Part shown: one piece after another, positions 1 through 8,397 of the stretch | Layout of the letters: each line of letters begins with the position of its first letter | Numbering within the stretch: the first letter of the stretch is position 1 | Assembly: GCF_001598295.1 (NCBI RefSeq) | Contig: NZ_BCYR01000005.1 | Location: forward strand, 1 to 64,000 | DNA from: Klebsiella ornithinolytica NBRC 105727 = ATCC 31898 | GTDB taxonomy: Bacteria; Pseudomonadota; Gammaproteobacteria; Enterobacterales; Enterobacteriaceae | Reading direction: 5' to 3' | Length of the DNA stretch: 64,000 bases | The notes under the pieces: generated by a model | Database searches by the model: none | Told to the model about the DNA's origin: nothing | What the model saw: only the letters and a program-made list of their open reading frames with translations | Program-made: the position numbers and the translations under genes

Positions 1-79
1 CTCGACGCGCAGAGGAAACCAGGCCATAAAATTCACGGTGAGCGAAAAAACAGACGCTCTGGGTTAAGTAGAGATTCAT
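1..79 (-). CDS. possible 5' end of a gene running off the left edge
   Basis: An open minus-strand frame begins with ATG at 79 and stays open to base 1 (26 codons, first residues MNLYLTQSVCFF). A purine-rich GGTGGG lies just upstream. Too little is present to recognise a family. It could be a real gene start or chance. Confidence 0.25.
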   Translation of the reverse strand, partial: MNLYLTQSVCFFAHREFYGLVSSARR

Positions 80-117
80 TATCCCACCGGGACTCTCTGT
101 CGCGATTCCATACCGCC

Positions 118-1038
118 TTACGTTGCTAAAGATGTATTGCTCAACTTCTGATGCATAAAATCAATGAGCGCTCTTGTTTTAGCCGGCAAGTAACGCCGAT
201 CGGAATAAAGTGCGAACAACTGCAATGGGGCTGGCGATTGTTCAAACTCAATCTCGATTAACCGTCCATCGCTAATATAGGGTTGGCAGGCTTGTTTCGA
301 CAGGATGGCAAAACCAACGCCGGCTACCGCAGCGCGCCCTGCCATCTCTCCGCTGTTTACCCGATAATGCCCATTCACCTTAATTGTCTCAAATCCCCCC
401 TTCATAGTGACAAACTGCCAGGGGGCACCTTTCAGGGCGCTTACCGTTGTAATGCAGGGTAATTCTTCAAACTGCCGGATATGAGAAGGGGTGCCGTAGC
501 GCTGAATGACGGAGGGCGCGGCAACAATGGTGCAAGGAATAGTCACCAGATGCCGGGCTATATAGTCACTGTCATCCATCTGACCACGGGTAATAATGAT
601 AGCTAAATCCAGATCATCTCTCAGGGATTCGAGACCTGACAAATTAGTCACACAGCTGATCTCCAGATCCGGATACTGACAGGCGAAATCGGCAATAACA
701 GAACCCAGCAATGCAGGACCGATCTCATTGGGAATACAGATGCGTAATGGCCCCTTGAGCTGCATTTGCCGCAACGTTAATTCTGTCTCAGTTTGCTCAA
801 GCGCCTCCAGTAATGGCTTCGCTCGGGTATAGAGTAGGTGCCCCGCCTGGGTGAGTTTCATATGTCGGGTGCTGCGCTCAATGAGCTGAAGATTCAGTTT
901 TTCTTCTAACTGAGAAATGCAACGACTCACGTTTGATGTCGGCATTGCAAGAACTTTCGCTGCCCCCACGAAACTTTCTCTTTCAACTACAGCGATGAAT
1001 ACTTTCAGGGCATTAAAATCAAGAGCTGAACGCATCAA
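118..1038 (-). CDS. LysR-family transcriptional regulator
   Basis: 306 aa, normal length for LysR regulators. The N-terminal winged helix-turn-helix covers roughly residues 6-65 (FNALKVFIAV...NVSRCISQLEEKLNLQLIERSTR), followed by a LysR substrate-binding domain of two Rossmann-like lobes (PLRICIPNEIGPALLGSV, then CTIVAAPSV). Two adjacent Met codons start the frame and either could be used. It is divergent from the MFS gene starting at 1139 with about 100 bp between them, the usual arrangement in which a LysR protein controls the neighbouring transporter. The inducer is unknown. Family call firm; target inferred from position. Confidence 0.9.
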   Translation of the reverse strand: MMRSALDFNALKVFIAVVERESFVGAAKVLAMPTSNVSRCISQLEEKLNLQLIERSTRHMKLTQAGHLLYTRAKPLLEALEQTETELTLRQMQLKGPLRICIPNEIGPALLGSVIADFACQYPDLEISCVTNLSGLESLRDDLDLAIIITRGQMDDSDYIARHLVTIPCTIVAAPSVIQRYGTPSHIRQFEELPCITTVSALKGAPWQFVTMKGGFETIKVNGHYRVNSGEMAGRAAVAGVGFAILSKQACQPYISDGRLIEIEFEQSPAPLQLFALYSDRRYLPAKTRALIDFMHQKLSNTSLAT

Positions 1039-1138
1039 CTATCCCACATTTGATAATAATAAGTGCCATTTTTACCATCTAATGAACATCATTGATAGTG
1101 GTTAAACTCGGATATCTTTCATCCATAGGTTGCTTATT

Positions 1139-2347
1139 ATGCCACTGGTTACACAGACGTTTAATCATAAAACCCTCATGCGGATAGCCATTGTTATGGC
1201 TTTTGTCCAGTTCACTAATGCGTTGGAATATATGGCGTTAACGCCTGTTTTTGCTTTTATGGCCGACGGATTTTCGGTTCCTGTATCATTTTCTGGCTAT
1301 GTCTCCGGTATGTATACGCTGGGTGCGGTACTTTCTGGAATCATGGCCTTTTATTGGATTGACCTGTTTAATAAAAAACAGTTCTTGTTCAAGAATATGG
1401 TGCTGCTGGGAGCGCTAACATTTTTGTCCACACTCACGACTCATTTTGGCACTCTTCTGGCACTACGATTTTGCGCAGGATTGGTGGGGGGGACGACAAT
1501 GGGCGTGGGTATGAGTATTTTGATAAATTATGCCCCGGTAAACTTACGTGGAAAAATGCTGGCAACGGTCATTGCATCATTTTCGCTGGTCAGTATCGTC
1601 GGCATGCCAGCTATATTATTTTTGTGCACGCACTATGGTTGGCATACTGCGCTATGGTTAATCAGTTCACTTTGTCTGTTATCTTTACCGTTGATAGTAT
1701 TTATTATCCCCAAGGATACGCTCTCGCCGGGCGTGCAGAGGAAGCTATCTATTGATTCTCCAACCTTACTTTTCGCCTCTTGTACTGCTCTGGTACAATT
1801 TAGTCCAATGCTGATCATTCCCATTCTGACCCCATTAATGACGCAGTATATGGGCGCCCAACAAAACCTATTACCTTTATTATTTTTAAGCGGCGGGATA
1901 GCTGGTTATCTGACGACAAAAATAACAGGCATGCTGACATCGCGTTTATCTGCTCTGCTGTTGGCGATAATTTCAACGCTACTCTTTGTAGCAAGCTTGC
2001 TGATTCCCGCGATGGGTTATCATAATGTATTTCTATTTATAACCTTATTTCTTGGTGCTTCATACAGCCGGCTGGTTTGCGCTTCATCGGTTGTAGTCCC
2101 GTTTCCGGAGGATAAACAACGAGCCAGTTTTACTTCCCTACAGACAGCCATGATGTACCTGATAACAACTCTCGCGTTCTTTCTGTCTTCCTTATTACTC
2201 CCTGACCAGGAAATAACCACGCAAAATCTAAACACGCTGTTGGTTGTTAGTGCATTAGCCGCATCTGTATTTCCCGTCCTGGTCATAATACTTCAAAAGA
2301 AACTGGCTACACGTACTATCCCGTCTGACCCCCTCATCATTGATTAG
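1139..2347 (+). CDS. MFS transporter (DHA1-like, 12 TM)
   Basis: 402 aa of almost continuous hydrophobic segments, a typical size for a 12-helix major facilitator protein. The N-terminal half has the drug:H+ antiporter look (NALEYMALTPVFAFMADGFSV, then LRFCAGLVGG near TM4, and LRGKMLA after TM5). An in-frame TTG at 1130 is possible, but ATG 1139 has AGG about 9 bases upstream and is preferred. It is divergent from the LysR gene, which probably regulates it. Likely an efflux or sugar/metabolite exporter; substrate cannot be told. Confidence 0.85.
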   Translation: MPLVTQTFNHKTLMRIAIVMAFVQFTNALEYMALTPVFAFMADGFSVPVSFSGYVSGMYTLGAVLSGIMAFYWIDLFNKKQFLFKNMVLLGALTFLSTLTTHFGTLLALRFCAGLVGGTTMGVGMSILINYAPVNLRGKMLATVIASFSLVSIVGMPAILFLCTHYGWHTALWLISSLCLLSLPLIVFIIPKDTLSPGVQRKLSIDSPTLLFASCTALVQFSPMLIIPILTPLMTQYMGAQQNLLPLLFLSGGIAGYLTTKITGMLTSRLSALLLAIISTLLFVASLLIPAMGYHNVFLFITLFLGASYSRLVCASSVVVPFPEDKQRASFTSLQTAMMYLITTLAFFLSSLLLPDQEITTQNLNTLLVVSALAASVFPVLVIILQKKLATRTIPSDPLIID

Positions 2348-2353
2348 CATAAC

Positions 2354-2377
2354 GTCCGCTCCTGCCGCGGAGCGGAC
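2354..2377 (+). terminator. possible terminator after the MFS gene
   Basis: A 9-bp perfect inverted repeat GTCCGCTCC / GGAGCGGAC with a 6-base loop lies 7 bases after the MFS stop. There is no T tract, so a Rho-independent role is only possible. Confidence 0.4.
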
Positions 2378-2521
2378 CGTCAGATTCTGCTCCGTCACTC
2401 CCTTACCCATTCCGGCCCGCTGCACCACCGCTTTGCGCTAAGCCGTGTCACCCCGTAGTGGTATCGCGCGCGTCAACCTTAACGCCGGCGCCATGAATCT
2501 GCTGAGAGAGATCGTTTTTTA

Positions 2522-2546
2522 AGTAACTTGCATTTTGATAGTTACT
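2522..2546 (+). promoter_or_regulatory. HxlR-type operator (inverted repeat)
   Basis: AGTAACT - 11 bp - AGTTACT is a perfect 7-bp inverted repeat 45 bases before the preferred ATG of the HxlR gene. HxlR-family dimers characteristically bind GTAAC-type inverted repeats with about this spacing, so this is probably the autoregulatory site of the efflux operon. Confidence 0.65.
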
Positions 2547-2591
2547 ATGTCAATTTGCTCTCGAAAGCCACCTCTCTATCCAGGCCAACCC

Positions 2592-3149
2592 ATGAAAAAT
2601 GAACCGCTTTGCCACGCTCCCTGCCCCATCGCCCGTAGTCTTGGTCGCATCGGTGACAGCTGGAGCATAATGATCCTGCGCGACGCCTTCGCGGGCTTTA
2701 CCCGCTTTGACGAGTTTCAGAAAAGCAGCAACGTCGCGCCCAATATTCTTTCACGCCGCCTGAAGGCGCTGGTAGACGACGGCCTGCTGGAGAAGGTTTG
2801 CTACAGCAGCACACCGCCGCGCTACGAATACCACCTCACGCAAAGCGGCCGCGATTTTCGCATGGTACTGCTGGCGCTGGCGGAATGGGGTAACCGCCAC
2901 TTCTCACCCGAAGGCCGTCAGATGCAATTGGTGGAAAGTGAAACCCAGCGACCGGTGGAGCCGATGCTGGTCGATAAAGCGACCGGCGAAGAGATTATTC
3001 CGGGTAAATACACCATGGTGCCGGGACCCGCAGCCTCGCCGATGATGAAATATCGTCACCAATATCTGCTGCGCAAACGCGAGGGCGATAGCGGCCAAAA
3101 GTTTCAACCCGAACCCTACAGAGATGCCAGCCATGAATCCGGCCAGTAA
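2592..3149 (+). CDS. HxlR-family winged-helix regulator
   Basis: 185 aa from ATG 2592, which has AGG 7 bases upstream; an in-frame upstream start near 2535 would lie inside the operator and is disfavoured. The HxlR domain covers about residues 8-100, with the family pattern CPIARSLGRIGDSWSIMIL and Cys residues near the start (CHAPC) such as those that sense electrophiles or oxidants in related regulators. The C-terminal 70 residues lie beyond the core domain. First gene of an operon with emrA-like, emrB-like and fabF-like genes: its end overlaps the next gene. Likely a ligand- or thiol-responsive repressor of the pump. Confidence 0.88.
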   Translation: MKNEPLCHAPCPIARSLGRIGDSWSIMILRDAFAGFTRFDEFQKSSNVAPNILSRRLKALVDDGLLEKVCYSSTPPRYEYHLTQSGRDFRMVLLALAEWGNRHFSPEGRQMQLVESETQRPVEPMLVDKATGEEIIPGKYTMVPGPAASPMMKYRHQYLLRKREGDSGQKFQPEPYRDASHESGQ

Positions 3150-4176
3150 GAGAAGAGCCCTCGTCCTGGCGACACTCGCCGTCGCCGCGCTGGCGGCAGC
3201 GAGCTACGGCGCTTACTGGTGGCATAGCGGGCGCTTTATGCAGACAACCGATGATGCCTATGTTGGCGGCGACATTAGCGCCATCTCCAGCAAAATCTCC
3301 GGTTATATCCAGCAGCTGGCGGTGCAGGACAATATGGCGGTGAAAAAAGGCGATCTGCTGATTCGCATTGACGACCGCGATTACCGCGCCGCCCTGGCAA
3401 AAGCCGCCGGAGAAGTGGCGGCGCAACAGGCCGCGCTGGCCGATGTCATTGCCACCCGGCAGCTACAGCAGGCGACCATTGCCGGCTCTGCGGCCTCGTT
3501 ACAGGCCGCCACGGCGGCGGCCGAAAAATTGGCTAACGACAACCGGCGCTATCACGCCCTGGCCGCGTCGAGCGCGATTTCCGCACAAATTCGCGATAAC
3601 GCCTCCGCCGATTACCGCCGGGCGCACGCCGAGCAGGATAAAGCACAAGCGGATAAAACCGCGGCCGAACGCCAGCTGGCGGTGCTGGATGCCCGCCAGC
3701 AACAAACGCTGGCCGCCCTGGCACAGGCCCAGGCTAACCTCGAGATAGCCACGCTGAACCTCAGCTATACCGAAATTCGCGCACCGTTCGATGGGGTAAT
3801 TGGCAACCGCCGCGCGTGGTCCGGTTCATTTGTCAGCAGCGGCACGCAGCTGCTGTCCCTGGTTCCCGCGCACGGCCTGTGGATTGACGCCAACTTCAAA
3901 GAAAACCAGTTGGCGCATATGCGGGCCGGCCAGCCGGTGACCATCGTGGCCGATGTGCTGCCGGCCCATACCTTTAAGGGCCATGTTGCCAGTCTGGCGC
4001 CGGCGACCGGCTCACGCTTCAGCATTCTTCCTGCGGAGAACGCGACGGGGAATTTCACTAAAATCGTTCAGCGCGTGCCGGTCCGCATTGCGCTGGAAGG
4101 AGAAGGAGCAAAACTTGACGTCCTGCGCCCAGGGCTATCGGTGATCGTCACCGTGAACGAAAAGAGCCGCCGATGA
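3124..4176 (+). CDS. EmrA-like HlyD-family membrane fusion protein
   Basis: 350 aa. A short cytoplasmic N-terminus and one transmembrane helix (LVLATLAVAALAAASYGAYW) are followed by the biotinyl-lipoyl half (TTDDAYVGGDISAISSKISG), a long alanine-rich coiled coil at about 90-200, and the second lipoyl/beta-barrel half (IRAPFDGVIGNRRAWSGSFV). This is the periplasmic adaptor of a tripartite efflux pump working with the DHA2 transporter that follows, joined by a 4-base ATGA overlap. The gene overlaps the HxlR stop; a second ATG at 3133 is an alternative start with a slightly better spacer. Confidence 0.9.
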   Translation: MPAMNPASKRRALVLATLAVAALAAASYGAYWWHSGRFMQTTDDAYVGGDISAISSKISGYIQQLAVQDNMAVKKGDLLIRIDDRDYRAALAKAAGEVAAQQAALADVIATRQLQQATIAGSAASLQAATAAAEKLANDNRRYHALAASSAISAQIRDNASADYRRAHAEQDKAQADKTAAERQLAVLDARQQQTLAALAQAQANLEIATLNLSYTEIRAPFDGVIGNRRAWSGSFVSSGTQLLSLVPAHGLWIDANFKENQLAHMRAGQPVTIVADVLPAHTFKGHVASLAPATGSRFSILPAENATGNFTKIVQRVPVRIALEGEGAKLDVLRPGLSVIVTVNEKSRR

Positions 4177-5735
4177 GCACCGCTCAGGCGCTGCCCGCTC
4201 CGCAGGGTCTGTCGATGCCGATGACGAAGAAGATCTTCGCTTTCGCCAGCATGTGCGTGGGGATGTTTATCGCGCTCATCGATATCCAGATCGTGTCCGC
4301 CTCGCTGCGGGATATCGGCGGTGGCCTCTCAGCGGGCGACGATGAAACCGTGTGGGTACAAACCAGCTACCTGATTGCCGAGATCATTATTATCCCGCTT
4401 TCCGGCTGGCTGGCACGGGTTATGTCAACGCGCTGGCTGTTTGCCGCTTCCGCGGCGGGCTTCACGCTGATGAGTCTGCTGTGCGGCTGGGCGTGGAACA
4501 TCCAGAGCATGATCGCCTTTCGCGCCCTGCAGGGACTGGCCGGCGGGTCGATGATCCCGCTGGTTTTCACTACCGCCTTCGCCTTTTTCCAGGGAAAACA
4601 GCGGGTCATTGCCGCCGCGACGATCGGCGGCCTGGCCTCCCTGGCTCCCACGCTTGGCCCGACGGTGGGCGGCTGGATCACCGAAAACTTCAGCTGGCAC
4701 TGGCTGTTTTTTATTAACGTGGTTCCGGGGATTTACATCGCGGTTGCCGTACCGCTGCTGGTGAAAGTGGATACCGCTGACCCCTCGCTGCTGCGCGGCG
4801 CGGACTACTTCAGTATTCTGCTGCTGGCGTTGTCTCTCGGTTGCCTGGAATATACCCTGGAAGAAGGCCCGCGCTGGGGCTGGTTTGACGACGCCACCCT
4901 GACGACGACCGCCTGGATCGCCCTGCTGTGCGGCGTGGCGTTTATTATCCGCACCCTGCGCCATCCGCAGCCGGTCATGGATCTCCGGGCCCTGCAGGAC
5001 CGAACCTTTAGCCTCGGCTGCTATTTCTCGTTTATGGCCGGCGTCGGCATCTTCGCCACCATCTATTTAACCCCGCTGTACCTCGGTAGCGTGCGCGGTT
5101 TCAGCGCCCTGGAGATTGGCCTGGCGGTATTTTCCACCGGCCTGTTCCAGGTGATGTCGATCCCGTTTTATTCGTGGCTCGCCAACCGCGTCGACCTGCG
5201 CTGGCTGCTGATGGCCGGGCTGGTCGGCTTTGCGGTCTCGATGTACAGCTTTGTGCCGATAACCCACGACTGGGGCGCCGACCAGCTGCTGCTACCGCAG
5301 GCTTTTCGCGGGCTGGCGCAGCAGTTTGCCGTCGCGCCTACCGTGACCCTGACGCTGGGCAGCCTGCCTCCCGCACGCCTTAAGCTGGCCTCCGGGCTGT
5401 TTAATTTAATGCGCAACCTCGGCGGCGCCATCGGCATCGCCCTGTGCGGTACGGTGCTTAACGACAGGACCAATTTGCATTACAGCCGCCTGGCGGATCA
5501 TCTGAATAACGCCAACCTGGCAATGAGCGATTTTGTTCAACGCAGCGCGGCAAACTTTGTCGCTCAGGGGATCTCGCCGGATGCCGCTCATACGGCTGCG
5601 CTAAAGAATCTTTCCGCTCTGACGCTGCGGGAGGCGCGAACACAGGCATTTTCCGATGCTTTTTACCTCATCATGATCGGTTTTTTGATTGCTGCGCTGC
5701 TGGTTCCATTGATGAACAAGCCGCCGGCACACTGA
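4173..5735 (+). CDS. EmrB-like DHA2-family MFS efflux pump
   Basis: 520 aa with about 14 hydrophobic helices, the DHA2 architecture. Family motifs include ALIDIQIVSASLRDIGGGL (TM1, the D of motif D1), the motif A-like loop, and LAPTLGPTVGGWITENFSWHWLFF (motif C and downstream). It overlaps the adaptor gene by ATGA and is followed 13 bases later by the ribosome-binding site of the ketosynthase. Proton-driven export of hydrophobic or aromatic compounds is the family role. Substrate unknown. Confidence 0.92.
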   Translation: MSTAQALPAPQGLSMPMTKKIFAFASMCVGMFIALIDIQIVSASLRDIGGGLSAGDDETVWVQTSYLIAEIIIIPLSGWLARVMSTRWLFAASAAGFTLMSLLCGWAWNIQSMIAFRALQGLAGGSMIPLVFTTAFAFFQGKQRVIAAATIGGLASLAPTLGPTVGGWITENFSWHWLFFINVVPGIYIAVAVPLLVKVDTADPSLLRGADYFSILLLALSLGCLEYTLEEGPRWGWFDDATLTTTAWIALLCGVAFIIRTLRHPQPVMDLRALQDRTFSLGCYFSFMAGVGIFATIYLTPLYLGSVRGFSALEIGLAVFSTGLFQVMSIPFYSWLANRVDLRWLLMAGLVGFAVSMYSFVPITHDWGADQLLLPQAFRGLAQQFAVAPTVTLTLGSLPPARLKLASGLFNLMRNLGGAIGIALCGTVLNDRTNLHYSRLADHLNNANLAMSDFVQRSAANFVAQGISPDAAHTAALKNLSALTLREARTQAFSDAFYLIMIGFLIAALLVPLMNKPPAH

Positions 5736-5754
5736 TATTACAGGAGAGTTGATT

Positions 5755-7029
5755 ATGGGCGTTTCAGCTAAACGCATTGTCGTGACCGGGATGGGGATTG
5801 TCAGCCCTCTGGGCTGCGGCGTACAGCACGTCTGGCAGTCGCTGCTGGCAGGCAGGTCAGGTATTACAAAGCTTAGCGAGCAGCTGGTCGAAGACATTCC
5901 CTGCAAAGTGGCCGGGCAGGTTCCGTCCATCGAACGCGATCCGCTGCACGGCTTCGATCCGCTGGCAACCATCCCGGCCAGGGAACGTAAAAAGATGGAT
6001 CGCTTTATCGAGTTTGCGCTGGTCGCCGCACGTGAGGCGCTGACGCAGGCCGGGTGGTCGCCGGCATCACCGGCAGAACAAGATCGTACCGCAACGGTCA
6101 TTGCCACCGGGATCGGCGGCTTTGGCGAGATCGCCAATGCGGTACATACAACGGATGATCGCGGGCCGCGTCGCCTGTCTCCGTTCACCATCCCCTCTTT
6201 TCTTGCCAACCTGGCCGCCGGGCATGTGTCTATCGCCCACGGTTTCCGTGGCCCCATCGGCGCGCCGGTCACCGCCTGCGCGGCAGGCGCGCAGGCCATT
6301 GGCGATGCTGCACGGATGATCCGCAGCGGCGAGGCGGATATCGCCCTTTGCGGCGGCGCAGAAGCGGCAATTCATCGCGTCAGCCTTGCCGGATTTGCCG
6401 CAGCCAGGGCGCTCTCCAGCGCGTCCAATGAGCAGCCGGAAGCGGCCTCCCGCCCTTTCGACCGCGACCGCGATGGTTTTGTGATGGGAGAAGGCGCCGG
6501 GCTTATCGTGATTGAGTCGCTGGAACACGCCCTGGCGCGCGGCGCCACCCCGCTGGCAGAGCTGGTGGGCTATGGCACCAGCGCAGATGCTTATCACCTG
6601 ACCGCAGGTCCGGAAGACGGGAACGGCGCGCGCCGGGCCATGGAAATGGCCATTCGTCAGGCGGGGGTGACAGCAGAAGAGATTGACCATATCAACGCCC
6701 ACGCCACCTCGACTCAGGTAGGAGACAAAGGCGAACTGGCGGCGATTAAAAGCCTGTTTGCCACCCATCCCGTCGCCATTACGTCGACGAAATCAGCAAC
6801 CGGCCATCTGTTAGGCGCAGCCGGCGGGATTGAGGCCATCTTTACCATTCAGGCGCTGCGTGACCAGATAGTGCCGCCGACGCTGAACCTGCATCACCCC
6901 GATGAAGACGCGGAAGGCCTGAACCTGGTGGCGCTGGTGGCCCGCCCGCAGAAGATGCGGTATGCGCTGTCGAACGGGTTTGGCTTTGGCGGCGTCAACG
7001 CCAGCCTGCTGCTGAAACGCTGGGAATAA
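5755..7029 (+). CDS. FabF-like beta-ketoacyl-ACP synthase
   Basis: 424 aa from ATG 5755, preceded by AGGAGAG with 6 bases spacing (an in-frame TTG at 5749 sits on the RBS and is rejected). It is a complete condensing-enzyme fold: active Cys175 in VTACAAGAQA, His316 in INAHATSTQVGD, Lys346 and His351 in TSTKSATGHLLGAAGG, and the terminal NGFGFGGVNASLLL. All residues needed for decarboxylative condensation of acyl and malonyl thioesters are present. It is the last gene of the HxlR/EmrAB operon rather than in a fab locus, and differs enough from housekeeping FabF that a specialised role is likely. Confidence 0.9.
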   Translation: MGVSAKRIVVTGMGIVSPLGCGVQHVWQSLLAGRSGITKLSEQLVEDIPCKVAGQVPSIERDPLHGFDPLATIPARERKKMDRFIEFALVAAREALTQAGWSPASPAEQDRTATVIATGIGGFGEIANAVHTTDDRGPRRLSPFTIPSFLANLAAGHVSIAHGFRGPIGAPVTACAAGAQAIGDAARMIRSGEADIALCGGAEAAIHRVSLAGFAAARALSSASNEQPEAASRPFDRDRDGFVMGEGAGLIVIESLEHALARGATPLAELVGYGTSADAYHLTAGPEDGNGARRAMEMAIRQAGVTAEEIDHINAHATSTQVGDKGELAAIKSLFATHPVAITSTKSATGHLLGAAGGIEAIFTIQALRDQIVPPTLNLHHPDEDAEGLNLVALVARPQKMRYALSNGFGFGGVNASLLLKRWE

Positions 7030-7037
7030 TTGTTCAG

Positions 7038-7069
7038 CTCCCCCTCTGGCAAAGGCCGGAGGGGAGTTT
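7038..7069 (+). terminator. terminator after the efflux/ketosynthase operon
   Basis: A GC-rich hairpin (CTCCCC arm with TCTGGC, loop AAAG, then GCCGGA and GGGGAG; one bulged C) follows the fabF-like stop by 8 bases and is followed by TTT. Confidence 0.6.
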
Positions 7070-7400
7070 CAGCGCCTGGATACTCTCGGTTTATTTCCGC
7101 TGGTTGATGCATGAGTTTTCCCCGCGTCCAGGTTCAGCCACCATCCCCCCAACCATCAGAGTAACAAGCGCCAGATATCCTCTCATCCGTCTGCTTGCTG
7201 TCGGGCTAACCGGGATCTTCGCCGGCATGGCGCTGATGATGGGTCAGCGCGGTTTAACCTTTTGTGTGAATCGCAGCGCGGGGAACACCGTCCGTTTGCG
7301 CAGCCTGTCGGTACATAATATCGTGGGTGCCGACGCGGCCGATCGTTTATCTGCCCTGTGGCCAGGTAAAGCCTACATCACTCAGTTGAGGAGCCAGACC

Positions 7401-8351
7401 ATGCCTGATAACCATCCGGACTCACAGCATAGACGCTGGCAACAGGAAATGGCGTCGCGACGTGGTGAGATCAGAGAGAAAATCAGAGCCTATACCGGAC
7501 GGCGGGAAAATATTCTTTGCCCCTTTCCCGGCATGAGCGTTGTCGAACTACACCGCCCGATGCCGCCCTGTGCCTGTCTCTACCAGCCCAGCGTGTCGCT
7601 GATTATTCAGGGGGAGAAGCGCGTCAGTCTGGGCGAAAAAACCTATGCTTATAATGAATCCCACTTTCTTCTGACCGCCGTCAATTTGCCGACCGTCGCC
7701 GAAGTGATGCAAGCCAGCGCTGAACAACCGTTTATCTCGCTGCTGCTTCAGCTGGACTTATCTCTCGCCCGGGAAGTGATGATCGACATGAAACAGTACG
7801 GAAATGAGGCGGAATACAGCGATGAGGGAATGTCCCTGGGGCCGGCCGACGGCCCGCTGCTTGATGCGCTGCTACGCTATCTGAACGCCAACGAACATCC
7901 GCAGGATAAAGGCTACATGGGTAACCTCATTCAGCGCGAAATACTGTATCGTATTCTCACCAGCCCGGCGGGCAGGACCCTGAGGGAAACCGTGTTGACC
8001 GGCTCCAGCGGGCAACGTATATCCGTGGCCCTGGACTGGCTACGCGATAACTATGCGCAGCCGTTAAAAGTCGAAGCGCTGGCGCGGATTGCCGGTATGG
8101 GCGTCTCCACGCTGCACCACCATTTTCGCCGCATGACGAACATGAGTCCGCTGCAGTACCAGAAGCAGCTACGGCTTCTTGAAGCCAGACGGTTGTTATT
8201 GTCGCAAGATGCGGATGCCTCGACGGCGGCGATAAGCGTGGGGTATGAAAGCGTCAGCCAGTTCCACCGTGAGTACAAGCGTCAGTTTGGTATCACGCCG
8301 ATCGGCGATAAAGCCCTGTCGCTGGCGGCCGGGACCGGGCGCCCCTACTAA
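7401..8351 (+). CDS. AraC-family regulator (AraC_N/YqhC type)
   Basis: 316 aa from ATG 7401, which has TGAGGAG 7 bases upstream. The frame is open further upstream to 7104 but that part has no family match I recognise and no good RBS. Residues about 25-180 resemble the AraC_N ligand domain found with aldehyde-responsive YqhC (MPPCACLYQPSVSLIIQGEK). The C-terminal double HTH is clear (ALARIAGMGVSTLHHHFRRM and AAISVGYESVSQFHREYKRQF). Convergent with a zinc alcohol dehydrogenase; a YqhC-like role is possible but not shown. The 370 bp before it hold the terminator at 7038 and nothing else I recognise. Confidence 0.88.
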   Translation: MPDNHPDSQHRRWQQEMASRRGEIREKIRAYTGRRENILCPFPGMSVVELHRPMPPCACLYQPSVSLIIQGEKRVSLGEKTYAYNESHFLLTAVNLPTVAEVMQASAEQPFISLLLQLDLSLAREVMIDMKQYGNEAEYSDEGMSLGPADGPLLDALLRYLNANEHPQDKGYMGNLIQREILYRILTSPAGRTLRETVLTGSSGQRISVALDWLRDNYAQPLKVEALARIAGMGVSTLHHHFRRMTNMSPLQYQKQLRLLEARRLLLSQDADASTAAISVGYESVSQFHREYKRQFGITPIGDKALSLAAGTGRPY

Positions 8352-8359
8352 AGCTCAAC

Positions 8360-8390
8360 AAAGGCTGACAGCGGTTCACCGATGTCAGCC
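8360..8390. terminator. bidirectional terminator between convergent araC-type and adh genes
   Basis: GGCTGACA / TGTCAGCC is a perfect 8-bp inverted repeat with a 12-base loop in the 46-bp gap between the two converging stops. Read on the minus strand it is followed by TTTGTT. Confidence 0.55.
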
Positions 8391-8397
8391 GTCCTCA

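Noticed and set aside
7104-7400. N-terminal extension of the AraC-type protein by about 99 residues
   Set aside because: The upstream frame has no good RBS and no family character, while ATG 7401 has TGAGGAG at ideal spacing and gives the normal protein length.
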